From: Breznakibacter sp047600785
Lineage (GTDB): Bacteria > Bacteroidota > Bacteroidia > Bacteroidales > Marinilabiliaceae
DNA length: 64,000 nucleotides
Assembly (NCBI GenBank): GCA_047600785.1
Contig: JASGKH010000001.1
Coordinates: 1,054,001 to 1,118,000, forward strand
Direction: 5' to 3'
Shown here: positions 9,659 to 19,245 of the stretch, piece by piece
Layout: every line of letters starts with the position of its first letter
How positions within the stretch are numbered: position 1 is the first letter of the stretch
Notes under the pieces: model-generated
Told to the model about the DNA's origin: nothing
What the model saw: only the letters and a program-made list of their open reading frames with translations
Database searches by the model: none
Program-made: the position numbers and the translations under genes

Positions 9659-11290
9659 ATGAAAAAATCAATTATAAAGCACTTTGGAGCAGCACTGATG
9701 TCGGTGTTTGTGTTCGGTTCATGTGTGAATGACCTGGATGTGCTCCCCATCGATCCCAATCTGAATTCATCAGATAAAGTATATAATTCACAGGAAGCAT
9801 TCGAAGAGGGCTTGGCCAAAATATATGCAGGTTTCGCTGCGTCAGGTCAAAAAGGACCTGCTGGTAATGCCGATTTGGGTGGTTTTGATGAAGGTCATAG
9901 CCAATATTGGCGTGGCTACTTCGTGTGCCAGGAACTGCCAACCGATGAGTGTGTGAACGGCTGGTCTGACGGAACGTTGCCTACGGTTAGTCAAATGACC
10001 TGGACTGCGAGCCAGGAACATATCCGTCAATTTTATTACAGGGCATTATACCAGGTATCATTGGTGAACGAATTCATTCGTCAGGCCAATACATACGGAA
10101 AATCTGAATATACATTGTTGCCTCGGTATGTGGCGGAAGCCCGTTTCTTGCGTGCGCTTTCATATTGGCATGCCCTCGACTTGTTCGGAAACGGGATTCC
10201 GTTTGTGACAGAGGATGATGGTATTGGCTCTGCATTGCCCCAACCGGCAGGAACCAGCGAAAGAGGACCTGAATTGTTTAACTACATCGAATCCGAATTG
10301 CTGGCCATTGTTGGCGACACGGATAATGATACATATGTGCTTCTCGATCCTCGTGAAGGGATGATCGGAGAAGCAGATAAGGGCGCTGCCTGGATGTTAC
10401 TTGCCAAATTGTATTTGAACCATGCTGTATATCTGGGAGAAGAAAGCAATTCTTATTACGAAAAAGCCCGTACTTACCTGAACAAAGTGATCAACGAAGG
10501 CGGTTATCGTCTGATCGACGACACCGACAAGGCTGATGGCGATGTGTACAATATATACGAATACCTATTCTTGGCGGACAACCATCGTTGCAATGACGAA
10601 ATTATTTATTCAATCAACTTTGATGGATTAAACACCCAATCTTATGGGGGCACATCCTATATCCTGAATGCCGCTGTGGGAGGAAAGATGGTTGGATCTG
10701 ACTATGGTACCAGTGGCAACTGGGGCGGCAACCGTACGACCAAAATGTTGGTGAACAAATTTGATAATGGCGACATCCGGGCATTGTGGTTTACCGATGG
10801 ACAATCGTTGGAGATTACCCAGCAAGACCAGTTCTCAAACGGATATGCCGTGATCAAATATAAGAACATGACCCGCGATGGTCAGCCTGGTTCCAATACG
10901 GCAGGAGGGTTTGCAGACATTGATGCCCCTGTTTTCCGCTTGGCCGATGCTTATTTAATGGCTGCAGAGATCGATTTGCGTTTGGATGGTTCTGTATCGT
11001 CTGCCAATTTGAATAACCTGAAGAAAATTACCGACCGTGCCGGTATATCGTTTCCTTCAACGGTTAATTTGAATTACATTCTCGATGAGCGTGCGCGCGA
11101 GTTGTATTGGGAATGCCATCGTCGAACCGACCTTATCCGTTTTGGCAGGTTTACTACGGGAGACTATGTATGGCCATTAAAAGGTGGTGATTTAAATGGT
11201 AGGGCCGTGGATAAAAAATATAACCTGATGCCCATCCCAACTACCGATATCATGGCCAATCCCAACCTGAAACAGAATACCGACTATTAA
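9659..11290 (+). CDS. susD: SusD/RagB-family surface glycan-binding lipoprotein
   Basis: Surface lipoprotein that caps the SusC barrel and delivers glycan to it; 543 aa. The lipobox is VFGSC with Cys22. The TPR-rich SusD fold is recognisable in the N-terminal segment (FEEGLAKIYAGF), the RFLRALSYWHALDLFGNGIPFV stretch around residue 160, and the C-terminal ERARELYWECHRRTDLIRFG signature near residue 485. It is cotranscribed after susC and before the SusE-like gene. Length and motif order are normal. Confidence 0.95.
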   Translation: MKKSIIKHFGAALMSVFVFGSCVNDLDVLPIDPNLNSSDKVYNSQEAFEEGLAKIYAGFAASGQKGPAGNADLGGFDEGHSQYWRGYFVCQELPTDECVNGWSDGTLPTVSQMTWTASQEHIRQFYYRALYQVSLVNEFIRQANTYGKSEYTLLPRYVAEARFLRALSYWHALDLFGNGIPFVTEDDGIGSALPQPAGTSERGPELFNYIESELLAIVGDTDNDTYVLLDPREGMIGEADKGAAWMLLAKLYLNHAVYLGEESNSYYEKARTYLNKVINEGGYRLIDDTDKADGDVYNIYEYLFLADNHRCNDEIIYSINFDGLNTQSYGGTSYILNAAVGGKMVGSDYGTSGNWGGNRTTKMLVNKFDNGDIRALWFTDGQSLEITQQDQFSNGYAVIKYKNMTRDGQPGSNTAGGFADIDAPVFRLADAYLMAAEIDLRLDGSVSSANLNNLKKITDRAGISFPSTVNLNYILDERARELYWECHRRTDLIRFGRFTTGDYVWPLKGGDLNGRAVDKKYNLMPIPTTDIMANPNLKQNTDY

Positions 11291-11308
11291 TCAATTAAAG
11301 AGATCATT

Positions 11309-13096
11309 ATGAAGTTTCTAAAAATATTTTCTGTGTTGTCGTTTCTGGCGGCAATGTGGACATCGTGCGAAAACGATATTGATCCCAAAGTTCCTTCCGA
11401 TGCTGTGGCCCCTGCATTGACTGCACCAACCGAAGGCGGAACGTATGTGTTTGAAAAAGTGGATGAAAGTAATGTTTTTCAAACATTCCAATGGACCAAT
11501 GCCGACTTTAAAATGGATGTGGTCGCGACTTATGCACTTCAGGTTGATGAAGCCGGTGGCGATTTCTCAAACCATAAGTTTATTACTCAGAATGTCACAT
11601 CGCCCCTTGCAATTACAATTGCTGACTTTAACAAGGGATTGCTTGGAGCCGGGTTTGAAGATGGAGTGGCCCATCACATTAAGGTGAGGATTCTGGCTGG
11701 TAATTATTTGGCATCCGAAGCCATTGAGATGACCGTTACGCCCTATTTTGATGCAGAGCCATGGAGCATCATTGGTAGTGCCGTAGGAGGTTGGAATACC
11801 GAAAACGACCAGTACATGAACTACGATAAGAATACTGCGGCTTATTCGTTGACACTCGATTTAAAAGCCGGGGAATATAAATTCCGTGCCCCTAAGAAAA
11901 ATTCTGATCCATGGAAATACAATTATGGCTTGGACGGTGGTTCGGTCGTTTATGAAAATGCCACCAATGTGTCATTGAAATCTGGTGGTGATAACATTAA
12001 AACGTTGGGCGGCAATTACACCATTACCTTTGATGTGGTGAACGAGCGTTTCTCTATCGTACAAAATTCAGCGTCGTCGATGACGAACTGGACAGGTGTG
12101 GCTTTGGATGCTGTAGGAACAGGAATCAGTGCAGATAATGCCAATGCGACCGATGATGCCAGTTCATGGAATTGGGGAAATGTGTTGGTGGCCGACAATA
12201 ATGGGGAACCATCAATGGATGCCGCTGTATATACATGGACATGGAAAGGCGTAGTCCTGGAAGCCGATGAAGGATTTAAAATCAGAACGTTGAACGGTGT
12301 TGCCCCTTCCAATGGAAACGGTGTTCAGTTTGATGCCGGTTATTCTGCATTGGATGCCGCCAACAGTTCTTCAAAAGTGGCTGACCTTGGCGGTAACCTT
12401 TCCGTGACAGAAAAGGGTACCTATGACATAACCATAACCATTGATGCCAATAATGGCGATACCAAAACCATTACGATCAAAGATCCGTACCCCTCACAAT
12501 TGTATATGATTGGCGATGCGGTTGGAACCTGGAATTGGCCCGAAACAGACATGCCCATGGTACCGGTCCACAGCCAGCCACATCAGTTCTGGAAAATCGT
12601 TTGGCTCAACGGAGCAGGCGGGTTCAAGTTTTCTCCGGAGAAAGCCTGGGGCAACGATTTTGGTGCTGTCAGCGATAGTGCCGGCGAGGGAGAATTTGGT
12701 TTCGGTTCAAGCAATGTCGGGGCACCTGCCACGGCCGGATATTACATGGTAGTGGTCGATTACAATAAAAAGCAAATAGCCGTTTCTCCGGTAAAAGTTT
12801 ATCTGATGGGCGATTGTGTAGGAGGTTGGACGGCCGGAGTGGCCGGTAACTTATTTACTGTCGATAATGCCAATTCTGTGGTGACCATCACCAAAGCCCT
12901 GAGTCCCGGAAATTTACGCATGTATGCATGGCATGACTGGTTTAGCGACTGGTGGCAATCGGAATTCAATGTGATGAACAGTCAGATTGTTCTTCGTGGA
13001 ACCGGGGGAGATCAGGATGCAGTGCCACTTACTGCCGCCACTTATAAAATTGACTTGAACTTTAAAACAATGGACGGTGCTATTGCCGCCCAGTAA
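11309..13096 (+). CDS. SusE/SusF-like starch-binding outer-membrane lipoprotein
   Basis: Surface-exposed lipoprotein, 595 aa, with lipobox WTSC (Cys20) after a short signal peptide. An N-terminal SusE-type immunoglobulin-like domain (residues about 25-145) is followed by four tandem domains that look like SusE/SusF starch-binding modules. They begin near PWSIIGSAVGGWN (about 150), MTNWTGVALDAVGTG (about 255), QLYMIGDAVGTWNW (about 396) and VYLMGDCVGGWTAG (about 500). Each is rich in Trp. It is the third gene of the sus operon, 18 bases after susD, and a strong terminator follows. Starch binding is inferred from family and context. Confidence 0.88.
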   Translation: MKFLKIFSVLSFLAAMWTSCENDIDPKVPSDAVAPALTAPTEGGTYVFEKVDESNVFQTFQWTNADFKMDVVATYALQVDEAGGDFSNHKFITQNVTSPLAITIADFNKGLLGAGFEDGVAHHIKVRILAGNYLASEAIEMTVTPYFDAEPWSIIGSAVGGWNTENDQYMNYDKNTAAYSLTLDLKAGEYKFRAPKKNSDPWKYNYGLDGGSVVYENATNVSLKSGGDNIKTLGGNYTITFDVVNERFSIVQNSASSMTNWTGVALDAVGTGISADNANATDDASSWNWGNVLVADNNGEPSMDAAVYTWTWKGVVLEADEGFKIRTLNGVAPSNGNGVQFDAGYSALDAANSSSKVADLGGNLSVTEKGTYDITITIDANNGDTKTITIKDPYPSQLYMIGDAVGTWNWPETDMPMVPVHSQPHQFWKIVWLNGAGGFKFSPEKAWGNDFGAVSDSAGEGEFGFGSSNVGAPATAGYYMVVVDYNKKQIAVSPVKVYLMGDCVGGWTAGVAGNLFTVDNANSVVTITKALSPGNLRMYAWHDWFSDWWQSEFNVMNSQIVLRGTGGDQDAVPLTAATYKIDLNFKTMDGAIAAQ

Positions 13097-13112
13097 GAAT
13101 TCTCAGATCAAA

Positions 13113-13150
13113 GGAAAGTGCAGGGTATCCCTCGCACTTTCCTCTTTTTT
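13113..13150 (+). terminator. Intrinsic terminator after the SusE-like gene
   Basis: GGAAAGTGC (13113-13121) pairs with GCACTTTCC (13134-13142). An inner AGGG/CCCT stem around TAT extends it, and a T-rich tract (ctcttttttg) follows. It separates susCDE from the amylase gene, which may be reached by readthrough or have its own promoter. Confidence 0.85.
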
Positions 13151-13184
13151 GCTGTGTAGTATTGAAAGACAGGATTAGAGGTGT

Positions 13185-15954
13185 ATGAAGAAGTTAGTTG
13201 TTGGATTGTTTTTTTGTATTGCTATTGGGAGTATTCATTCTCAGGTAGTCACGACCAACCCTTCGATGGTTGTTGAAGGGACTGCGATTTCATTAACGTT
13301 TAATGCTGCCTATGGCTCAATGGGGCTGAAGGATTATACCGGTGATATTTATGCCCACACCGGTGTTATTACCGATAAAAGCAGTTCGGATAGTGATTGG
13401 AAGTATGTGGTTGCCGATTGGAGTGTAAATTTGCCAAAAGTGAAGATGGTTCGTTCCGGGTCCAACACTTATCAACTAATGGTTTCTCCTGACATTCGTA
13501 CTTTTTACGGCGTTCCAGAAGGGGAGACCATCAAAAAACTCGCTTTTGTGTTTCGCAATTCCGACGGTTCCAAAGAAGGAAAAGATACAGGAAGCAAGGA
13601 CATTTTTATCAATGTGTACGAGGAAGGAGTGAACGTGTCGTTCTCACAGCCGGTTTCGAATTATTCGGTGTTGCAGCCTGGTAGCAAATTAAGCGTGAAC
13701 GTCAATGCAGTCAATAGCCAAACCATTGAGTTGTATTTGGATCAAAATCTGCTTGCATCGTCACTTACAAGCCCTTTGGCATACGATCTGACAGTTCCGG
13801 CCGAAGGCAAACATATGTTACGCGCGGTGGCTACGGGTACATCAGGCTCGGCAGCCGACACAGTTTGGTTTGTGGCACATACCGACCCTGTCGAAGAGAT
13901 TATGCCTGTCGGTTTAAAGCGTGGGGCGACACGGATCGACGACCAGTCAGTTTACCTGAAATTGTTTGCACCTCAAAAGCAATTCATATACGTAGCCGGT
14001 GATTTTAACGATTGGATGCCCGATGCCGTCCATCAAATGAAAAAGGATGGCGATTATTTTTGGCTGAGAATTGATGGTTTGCAGCCGGATACAGAATACG
14101 GGTATCAATATTGGATCGATAATTCCGTCAAAATTCCCGATCCTTATACCAACAAAGTGCTTGATCCTTACAACGACCAGTATATTTCCAGCGAAATTTA
14201 TCCAAACCTAAAGGAATACCCTGCGGATAAAACCGAAGAGCTTGTATCGGTTTTTCAAACCAATCCGAAAGTTTATAGCTGGCAGATAACCAATTTTGCT
14301 CCGCCGTCGCCCGATACGTTGGTTGTGTATGAATTGTTGATTCGCGACTTTACGGTTAACCGTGACATAAAAACAGTGGCCGATACCCTTTCGTATCTGA
14401 AACGCTTGGGTGTAAATGCCGTTGAGCTAATGCCTTTCAATGAGTTTGAAGGTAACGACAGTTGGGGGTACAATCCATCTCTGTATTTTGCTCCCGATAA
14501 GGCGTATGGCACGGCCGACGATTACAAGCGCTTCATTGATGCGTGCCACCAGAATGGAATTGCGGTGATTCAGGATATGGTGCTGAACCACTCGTTCGGA
14601 CAATCGCCTTTGGTGCGGATGTATTTTGAGAACGGTAAACCTGCCGCCAACAATCCGTGGTACAACGTCAACCACAACATGCAAAACCCCGATGCGCAAT
14701 GGGGGTATGATTTTAACCACCAAAGTATCGAGACACAAGCACTGGTCGATAGTGTGTGTGCGTTTTGGATGGAAGAATACAAGGTCGAACGGTTTCCGTT
14801 TCGACTTTACCAAAGGATTTACCAATACGGTCTATGGCCCCACTGATTGGGCCAGTGCTTACGATGCGCAGCGCATAGGCATTTTAAAACGTATGGTAAA
14901 CGAAATATGGAAGCGAAAACATGATGCGTTGGTCATATTCGAGCATTTGAGCGACAACAGCGAAGAAAAAGAATTGGCCGAGCATGGCATTTTGTTGTGG
15001 GGAAACCACAATCACAATTTTAACGAGGCCACCATGGGGTACAATGAGAGCGGGAAATCCGATTTGTCGTGGGCCAATTATAAAAACAGGGGATGGAGCA
15101 AGCCACATGTGGTCAATTACATGGAAAGCCACGACGAGGAACGGTTGATAGTGAAAAATCTTTTGTACGGCAATGCAACATCCACTTATAACGTAAAAAA
15201 TCTATCGGTGTCTCTGTCGCGTATGGAACTGGCAGGAGCTTTCTTGTTTTCCGTTCCAGGTCCTAAAATGGTTTGGCAGTTTGGCGAGTTGGGGTACGAT
15301 GTGAGCATCGACACCAACGGACGCACCGGAATAAAACCTCTGCATTGGGAGTACCAGAACGATACTAGCCGCATGAAGGTTTTTGACACGTGGGCCAATT
15401 TCATTAATTTAAAAAAGAAAGAATCCATATTCTCAACTACCGACTTTGTGACCGACCTCGCAGGGGCCGTTAAGCGTATCGAGCTAAAAACGACAGGGAA
15501 CAATGTAGTGCTGATAGGCAATTTTGATGTCAAAAACCAAACCGTCACCTTCACTTTGCCCGAGGTGGGCATGTGGTACGATTATTTTAACGGAGACAGT
15601 ATTAACGTGGCATCATCGAATTATACAGTTACGCTAAAGCCAGGTAAATTTAAGCTGCTTTCACAAAAGAAACTTTATGGTTTTGAAACCTATGTACAAC
15701 CCCCAGTGGACGAAAAGTCGGTAAAGGCATTTGCGTTGCCTAATCCCTGCATCGAAAATTTGATCATTGTCAATCCATTCGATAAAAAGGCGACAGTGGA
15801 ATTTTACAATTTGTACGGTCGCAAAATGTACCATCTTGCCGAACTCGATGAAAGGATCGACATTCCTGTCAATTACTGGAACCAGGGGCTGTATTTGTTA
15901 AAGCTCACAGATGCCGATGGAAATGTGGCCTTTCAAAAGCTGATAAAAAAATGA
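13185..15954 (+). CDS. Secreted GH13 alpha-amylase with T9SS C-terminal domain, frame broken
   Basis: Alpha-glucan hydrolase. Signal peptide is residues 1-20 (ends IHSQ). After an N-terminal beta-rich region comes an E-set/CBM48-like module at about 240-315 (FIYVAGDFNDW). The GH13 barrel begins at VYELLIRDF. Region I is DMVLNHSFG. Region II, GFRFDFTKGF, carries nucleophile Asp540, but in the next frame. Region III is VIFEHLSD (Glu586) and region IV is MESHDEE (Asp650). The first frame degrades after MEEYKVE; dropping one A of the aa at 14788-14789 restores EEYKVDGFRFDF and a 922-aa protein. The last 75 residues (NPCIENLIIVNPF to YLLKL, FQKLIKK) look like a type IX secretion sorting domain, so the enzyme is probably exported to the surface. 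Confidence 0.9.
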
Positions 15955-16050
15955 CCTGTTTTTCTTTATACGCTTAGCTTCAAAAGTAACAGAACAGGGA
16001 CGGACGCTTGTTGGATCGCTGCAAAAGATTTAATTTTTCGGCGTTGGGCG

Positions 16051-17184
16051 TTACAGCCGATTGGCCAGTTTTTTCACCATTATGCTTTTCCAGTTGTCAA
16101 ACGTCCCGGCAACGATTTGTTTGCGGGCTTCCTTCACCAGCCATAGGTAGAATGCCAGATTGTGTATCGACGCGATTTGCGATGCCAGCATCTCGCCCGA
16201 TACCACCAGATGGCGAAGATATGCTTTGCTGTACTGGCGGTCGACGAACGATGTCCCGTTCGGATCGAGCGGAGAGAAGTCGTTCTTCCACTTCTCGTTT
16301 CGCAAATTGATGGTCCCTTCGCCGGTGAACACCATGCCGTTGCGCCCGTTGCGGGTCGGCATTACGCAATCGAACATATCAACCCCGCGCGAAATGGCTT
16401 CAAGGATATTGACCGGTGTGCCCACACCCATCAGGTAGCGGGGCCTGTCTTTGGGAAGGATGTCGTTGACCACCTCTATCATCTCGTACATCACTTCTGC
16501 CGGTTCTCCCACTGCCAATCCGCCAATGGCATTACCTTCGCGGTTAAATGACGCCACGTAATCGGCCGATTCCTTGCGCAAATCACGATAACCCGCCCCC
16601 TGTACAATGGGAAACAGGCTTTGGTGGTGCCCGTAAATGGGATCGGTACCGTCAAAACGGTCCACGCAACGTTTTAGCCATCGATGGGTCAAGTCCATTG
16701 CTTTCTTCGCATAGGCATGGTCGGCCGTGCCTGGCGCACATTCGTCGAACGCCATCACTATGTCGGCACCTATTACCCGTTGGATATCCATTACGTTCTC
16801 GGGTGTAAAGATATGTTTGGAGCCGTCGATGTGGCTTCGGAAAATAGCACCTTCTTCGGTCAGCTTACGATTGTTGCTCAGTGAAAATACTTGATAACCA
16901 CCGCTATCGGTCAAGATGGGACGTTCCCAGCCGTTGAACTTATGCAGTCCGCCGGCCGCTTTCAGAACTTCCGTGCCGGGACGAAGGTAAAGATGGTATG
17001 TATTGCCCAGTATGATTTGTGCATGGATGTCGTGGCGTAACTCATCGAAATGCACCCCTTTTACTGATCCTAAAGTGCCCACGGGCATAAAAATAGGAGT
17101 TTCTATCGGACCATGATCTGTGGTAATGAGGCCTGCACGGGCCGATGTATGAGAGTCGGTATGTTGGAGTTCGAATTTCATCAT
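16051..17184 (-). CDS. tgt: tRNA-guanine transglycosylase (queuine tRNA-ribosyltransferase)
   Basis: Exchanges guanine-34 for a queuosine precursor in tRNAs with GUN anticodons; 377 aa, cytoplasmic. Catalytic motifs seen are ILTDSGGYQVFSL, GGLAVGEP and DCVMPTRNGRNG. The usual zinc site near the C-terminus (CxCxxC before YSRAYLRHL) is absent: here the stretch reads DPNGTSFVDRQYSKAYLRHL with no cysteine. From memory, Bacteroidota enzymes share this change. The start may be either of two adjacent ATGs (17184 or 17181). A minus-strand -7 match (17262-17269) lies upstream, overlapping the leader of the divergent glycosyltransferase. Confidence 0.95.
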   Translation of the reverse strand: MMKFELQHTDSHTSARAGLITTDHGPIETPIFMPVGTLGSVKGVHFDELRHDIHAQIILGNTYHLYLRPGTEVLKAAGGLHKFNGWERPILTDSGGYQVFSLSNNRKLTEEGAIFRSHIDGSKHIFTPENVMDIQRVIGADIVMAFDECAPGTADHAYAKKAMDLTHRWLKRCVDRFDGTDPIYGHHQSLFPIVQGAGYRDLRKESADYVASFNREGNAIGGLAVGEPAEVMYEMIEVVNDILPKDRPRYLMGVGTPVNILEAISRGVDMFDCVMPTRNGRNGMVFTGEGTINLRNEKWKNDFSPLDPNGTSFVDRQYSKAYLRHLVVSGEMLASQIASIHNLAFYLWLVKEARKQIVAGTFDNWKSIMVKKLANRL

Positions 17185-17394
17185 TTGTACGAATGCGGTT
17201 TATGCGGCAAATTGTCCGTATCCCGGTTTTGGTTTGTGAATGGCATTTTTTCGGCGGATGCCAAAGATACAAATGTGCCGTGGAAAAATGGTGTGTTTTG
17301 CGTTAAGACCAAAAAAATAGGCACATCAAATGACAGTACACAAAAAAAAGTTGCACATTTGGAAAAAAATATACCCTTGGAGACGAATCTGTTA

Positions 17395-18522
17395 ATGCCC
17401 TTAAGTATTGAGGATTGGGTGGTTGCATCGGTTTTGGCGGCAACGTTTTTAATTCAGCTTGTGTATTACCTTATGGTAATGAACCGTGTAGGGCGTTATA
17501 AAGTCCCGGAGGCGAACACCCCTAACTTACCTCCGGTATCGGTAGTTGTGTGTGCAAAAAACGAAGCCGATAATTTAGTCCAATATTTACCATTGTTGGT
17601 GTCCCAGGATTATCCGTTGTACGAAATAATCGTGGTGAACGATAGCAGTACCGACAACACGGAAATGGTACTGGCAACGTTTAAAACAAAATACTCCAAT
17701 CTGTATTATACCTCAATTCCGAAAGACAACCGCTTCCTCCATTCAAAAAAGCTTGCGGTCACCATCGGTATTAAAGCTGCCAAACACGAGCACATTTTAT
17801 TCACCGATGCCGATTGTTGCCCCGTGTCCAAAACATGGATACGCGAAATGGTTCAGGGTTTTGGTACCGGAGAGAAAGAGTTGGTCATAGGCTATTCTCC
17901 TTATGGATACAGAAAAGGGATGTTGAACCGATTGATCCGGTACGACTCGTTTTGGAACGGAGTGCAGTATTTAGGTTACGCTATTGGTGGAAATGCATAC
18001 ATGGCGGTGGGACGGAATATGGCTTATCTCAAGTCTCTTTATAACAAGATTGGCGGTTTTAACAAACATATTTACATCGAATCGGGTGATGACGATTTGT
18101 TTGTACAGCAGGCAGCAACAAAAAGCAACACATCGGTGGTGTTTCAACCATCGGCACAGATGCGTACCTCTGCACGCAACACCTATGCCGAATGGATTGC
18201 CCAAAAGTCACGTCACCTAACCACTGCCCCGCTTTATAAATTTTCGCACAAAGCAGGGTTGGCCATTGAGCCTTTTAGCCGGTTGCTGTTTTGGGGCACG
18301 GCAATTTATGCGTTGGCATTTCAGCGTTTTTGGGCCGTAGCTGCAGCAATGTTCTTGCTTCGGTGGATTGTGCAGTTTTTTGTACTTAAAAAAGCGGCAA
18401 AGAAACTGGGCGAAAACAAAATTTACTTGGCAATGTTCTTGTATGACTTGGTGCATCCTTTTATATTGGGTTATATTTACATTGGAAATCTTTTCAGGAC
18501 AAAACAAATTAAATGGAAGTAA
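17395..18522 (+). CDS. Membrane-anchored family 2 glycosyltransferase
   Basis: Inner-membrane GT2 enzyme, 375 aa from ATG 17395. The longer open frame overlaps tgt and lacks family likeness. An N-terminal helix (WVVASVLAATFLIQLVYYL) precedes the GT-A domain with PPVSVVVCAKNEADN, VNDSSTDNT, the DxD motif FTDADCC (about residue 140) and a later ESGDDDLFVQ. Two C-terminal hydrophobic helices follow. Donor and acceptor are unknown. Its stop overlaps the start of the sigma factor by 10 bases, so the two are translationally coupled. Confidence 0.85.
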   Translation: MPLSIEDWVVASVLAATFLIQLVYYLMVMNRVGRYKVPEANTPNLPPVSVVVCAKNEADNLVQYLPLLVSQDYPLYEIIVVNDSSTDNTEMVLATFKTKYSNLYYTSIPKDNRFLHSKKLAVTIGIKAAKHEHILFTDADCCPVSKTWIREMVQGFGTGEKELVIGYSPYGYRKGMLNRLIRYDSFWNGVQYLGYAIGGNAYMAVGRNMAYLKSLYNKIGGFNKHIYIESGDDDLFVQQAATKSNTSVVFQPSAQMRTSARNTYAEWIAQKSRHLTTAPLYKFSHKAGLAIEPFSRLLFWGTAIYALAFQRFWAVAAAMFLLRWIVQFFVLKKAAKKLGENKIYLAMFLYDLVHPFILGYIYIGNLFRTKQIKWK

Positions 18523-19121
18523 ATCCTAATCTTTCCGATAAGGCCAGACACGATTTGGTTTTGGTTGCCAGGGCAGTTGATGGCGATCAGAAAGCCTATG
18601 CCGAATTGATGGCCCGTTATCGCGACGCCATATTTTTCATGCTTTTAAAAATGGTGAACAATAAAAGCGATGCAGAGGATTTAACCATCGAGGCATTCGG
18701 GAAGGCGTTTAAAAATCTTCAGCAATATTCTCCCAATTTTGCATTTAGTACATGGTTGTTCAAAATTGCATCCAACAATTGCATCGATTACCTTCGGAAA
18801 AAGCGGACCAACTTTGTCTCCATTGATGGCGGGAATGGTGAGGATAAGGACAATGAGCCGACCATTCATTTGAAGGATGATTTGCCCGATCCTGAAGAAA
18901 ACTTGATCAAGGATCAAAAAGCAACACTAATGCGCACCGTGGTTACCAAATTAAAGCCACGTTACCGTACGCTTATTGAATTGAGATATTTTAAAGAATA
19001 TAGTTACGAGGAGATTGCAGAAGAACTAGATCTGCCTATTGGTACCGTAAAGGCGCAGTTGTTCAGGGCCAGGGAATTGTTGTTCCAAACCCTGAAGAAT
19101 ACGGGAATTAAACTGGATTGA
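18513..19121 (+). CDS. ECF-type RNA polymerase sigma factor
   Basis: Sigma-70 family factor of the ECF group, 202 aa. Region 2 is at about residues 22-95 (FFMLLKMVNNKSDAEDLTIEAFGKAF, with STWLFKIASNNCIDYLRKK). Region 4 is at about 135-190 (RTLIELRYFKEYSYEEIAEELDLPIGTVKAQLFRAR), given here as key stretches only. No anti-sigma gene follows; the next gene is rsmG, 124 bases on. Start overlaps the preceding glycosyltransferase by 10 bases. This arrangement resembles the constitutive-type sigma factors often seen in Bacteroidota; the regulon is unknown. Confidence 0.9.
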   Translation: MEVNPNLSDKARHDLVLVARAVDGDQKAYAELMARYRDAIFFMLLKMVNNKSDAEDLTIEAFGKAFKNLQQYSPNFAFSTWLFKIASNNCIDYLRKKRTNFVSIDGGNGEDKDNEPTIHLKDDLPDPEENLIKDQKATLMRTVVTKLKPRYRTLIELRYFKEYSYEEIAEELDLPIGTVKAQLFRARELLFQTLKNTGIKLD

Positions 19122-19245
19122 GTTTGTTACGTTAAGCATGCCTGTCTCATGTTCGGTCATTGTTTTTTGATTTTTATCGGGCGGTACTTTTGCTTGTAGC
19201 TCAAGTTTTTTGTTCGTATTTTCGCGCCCTGTTTGACCCAAGATA

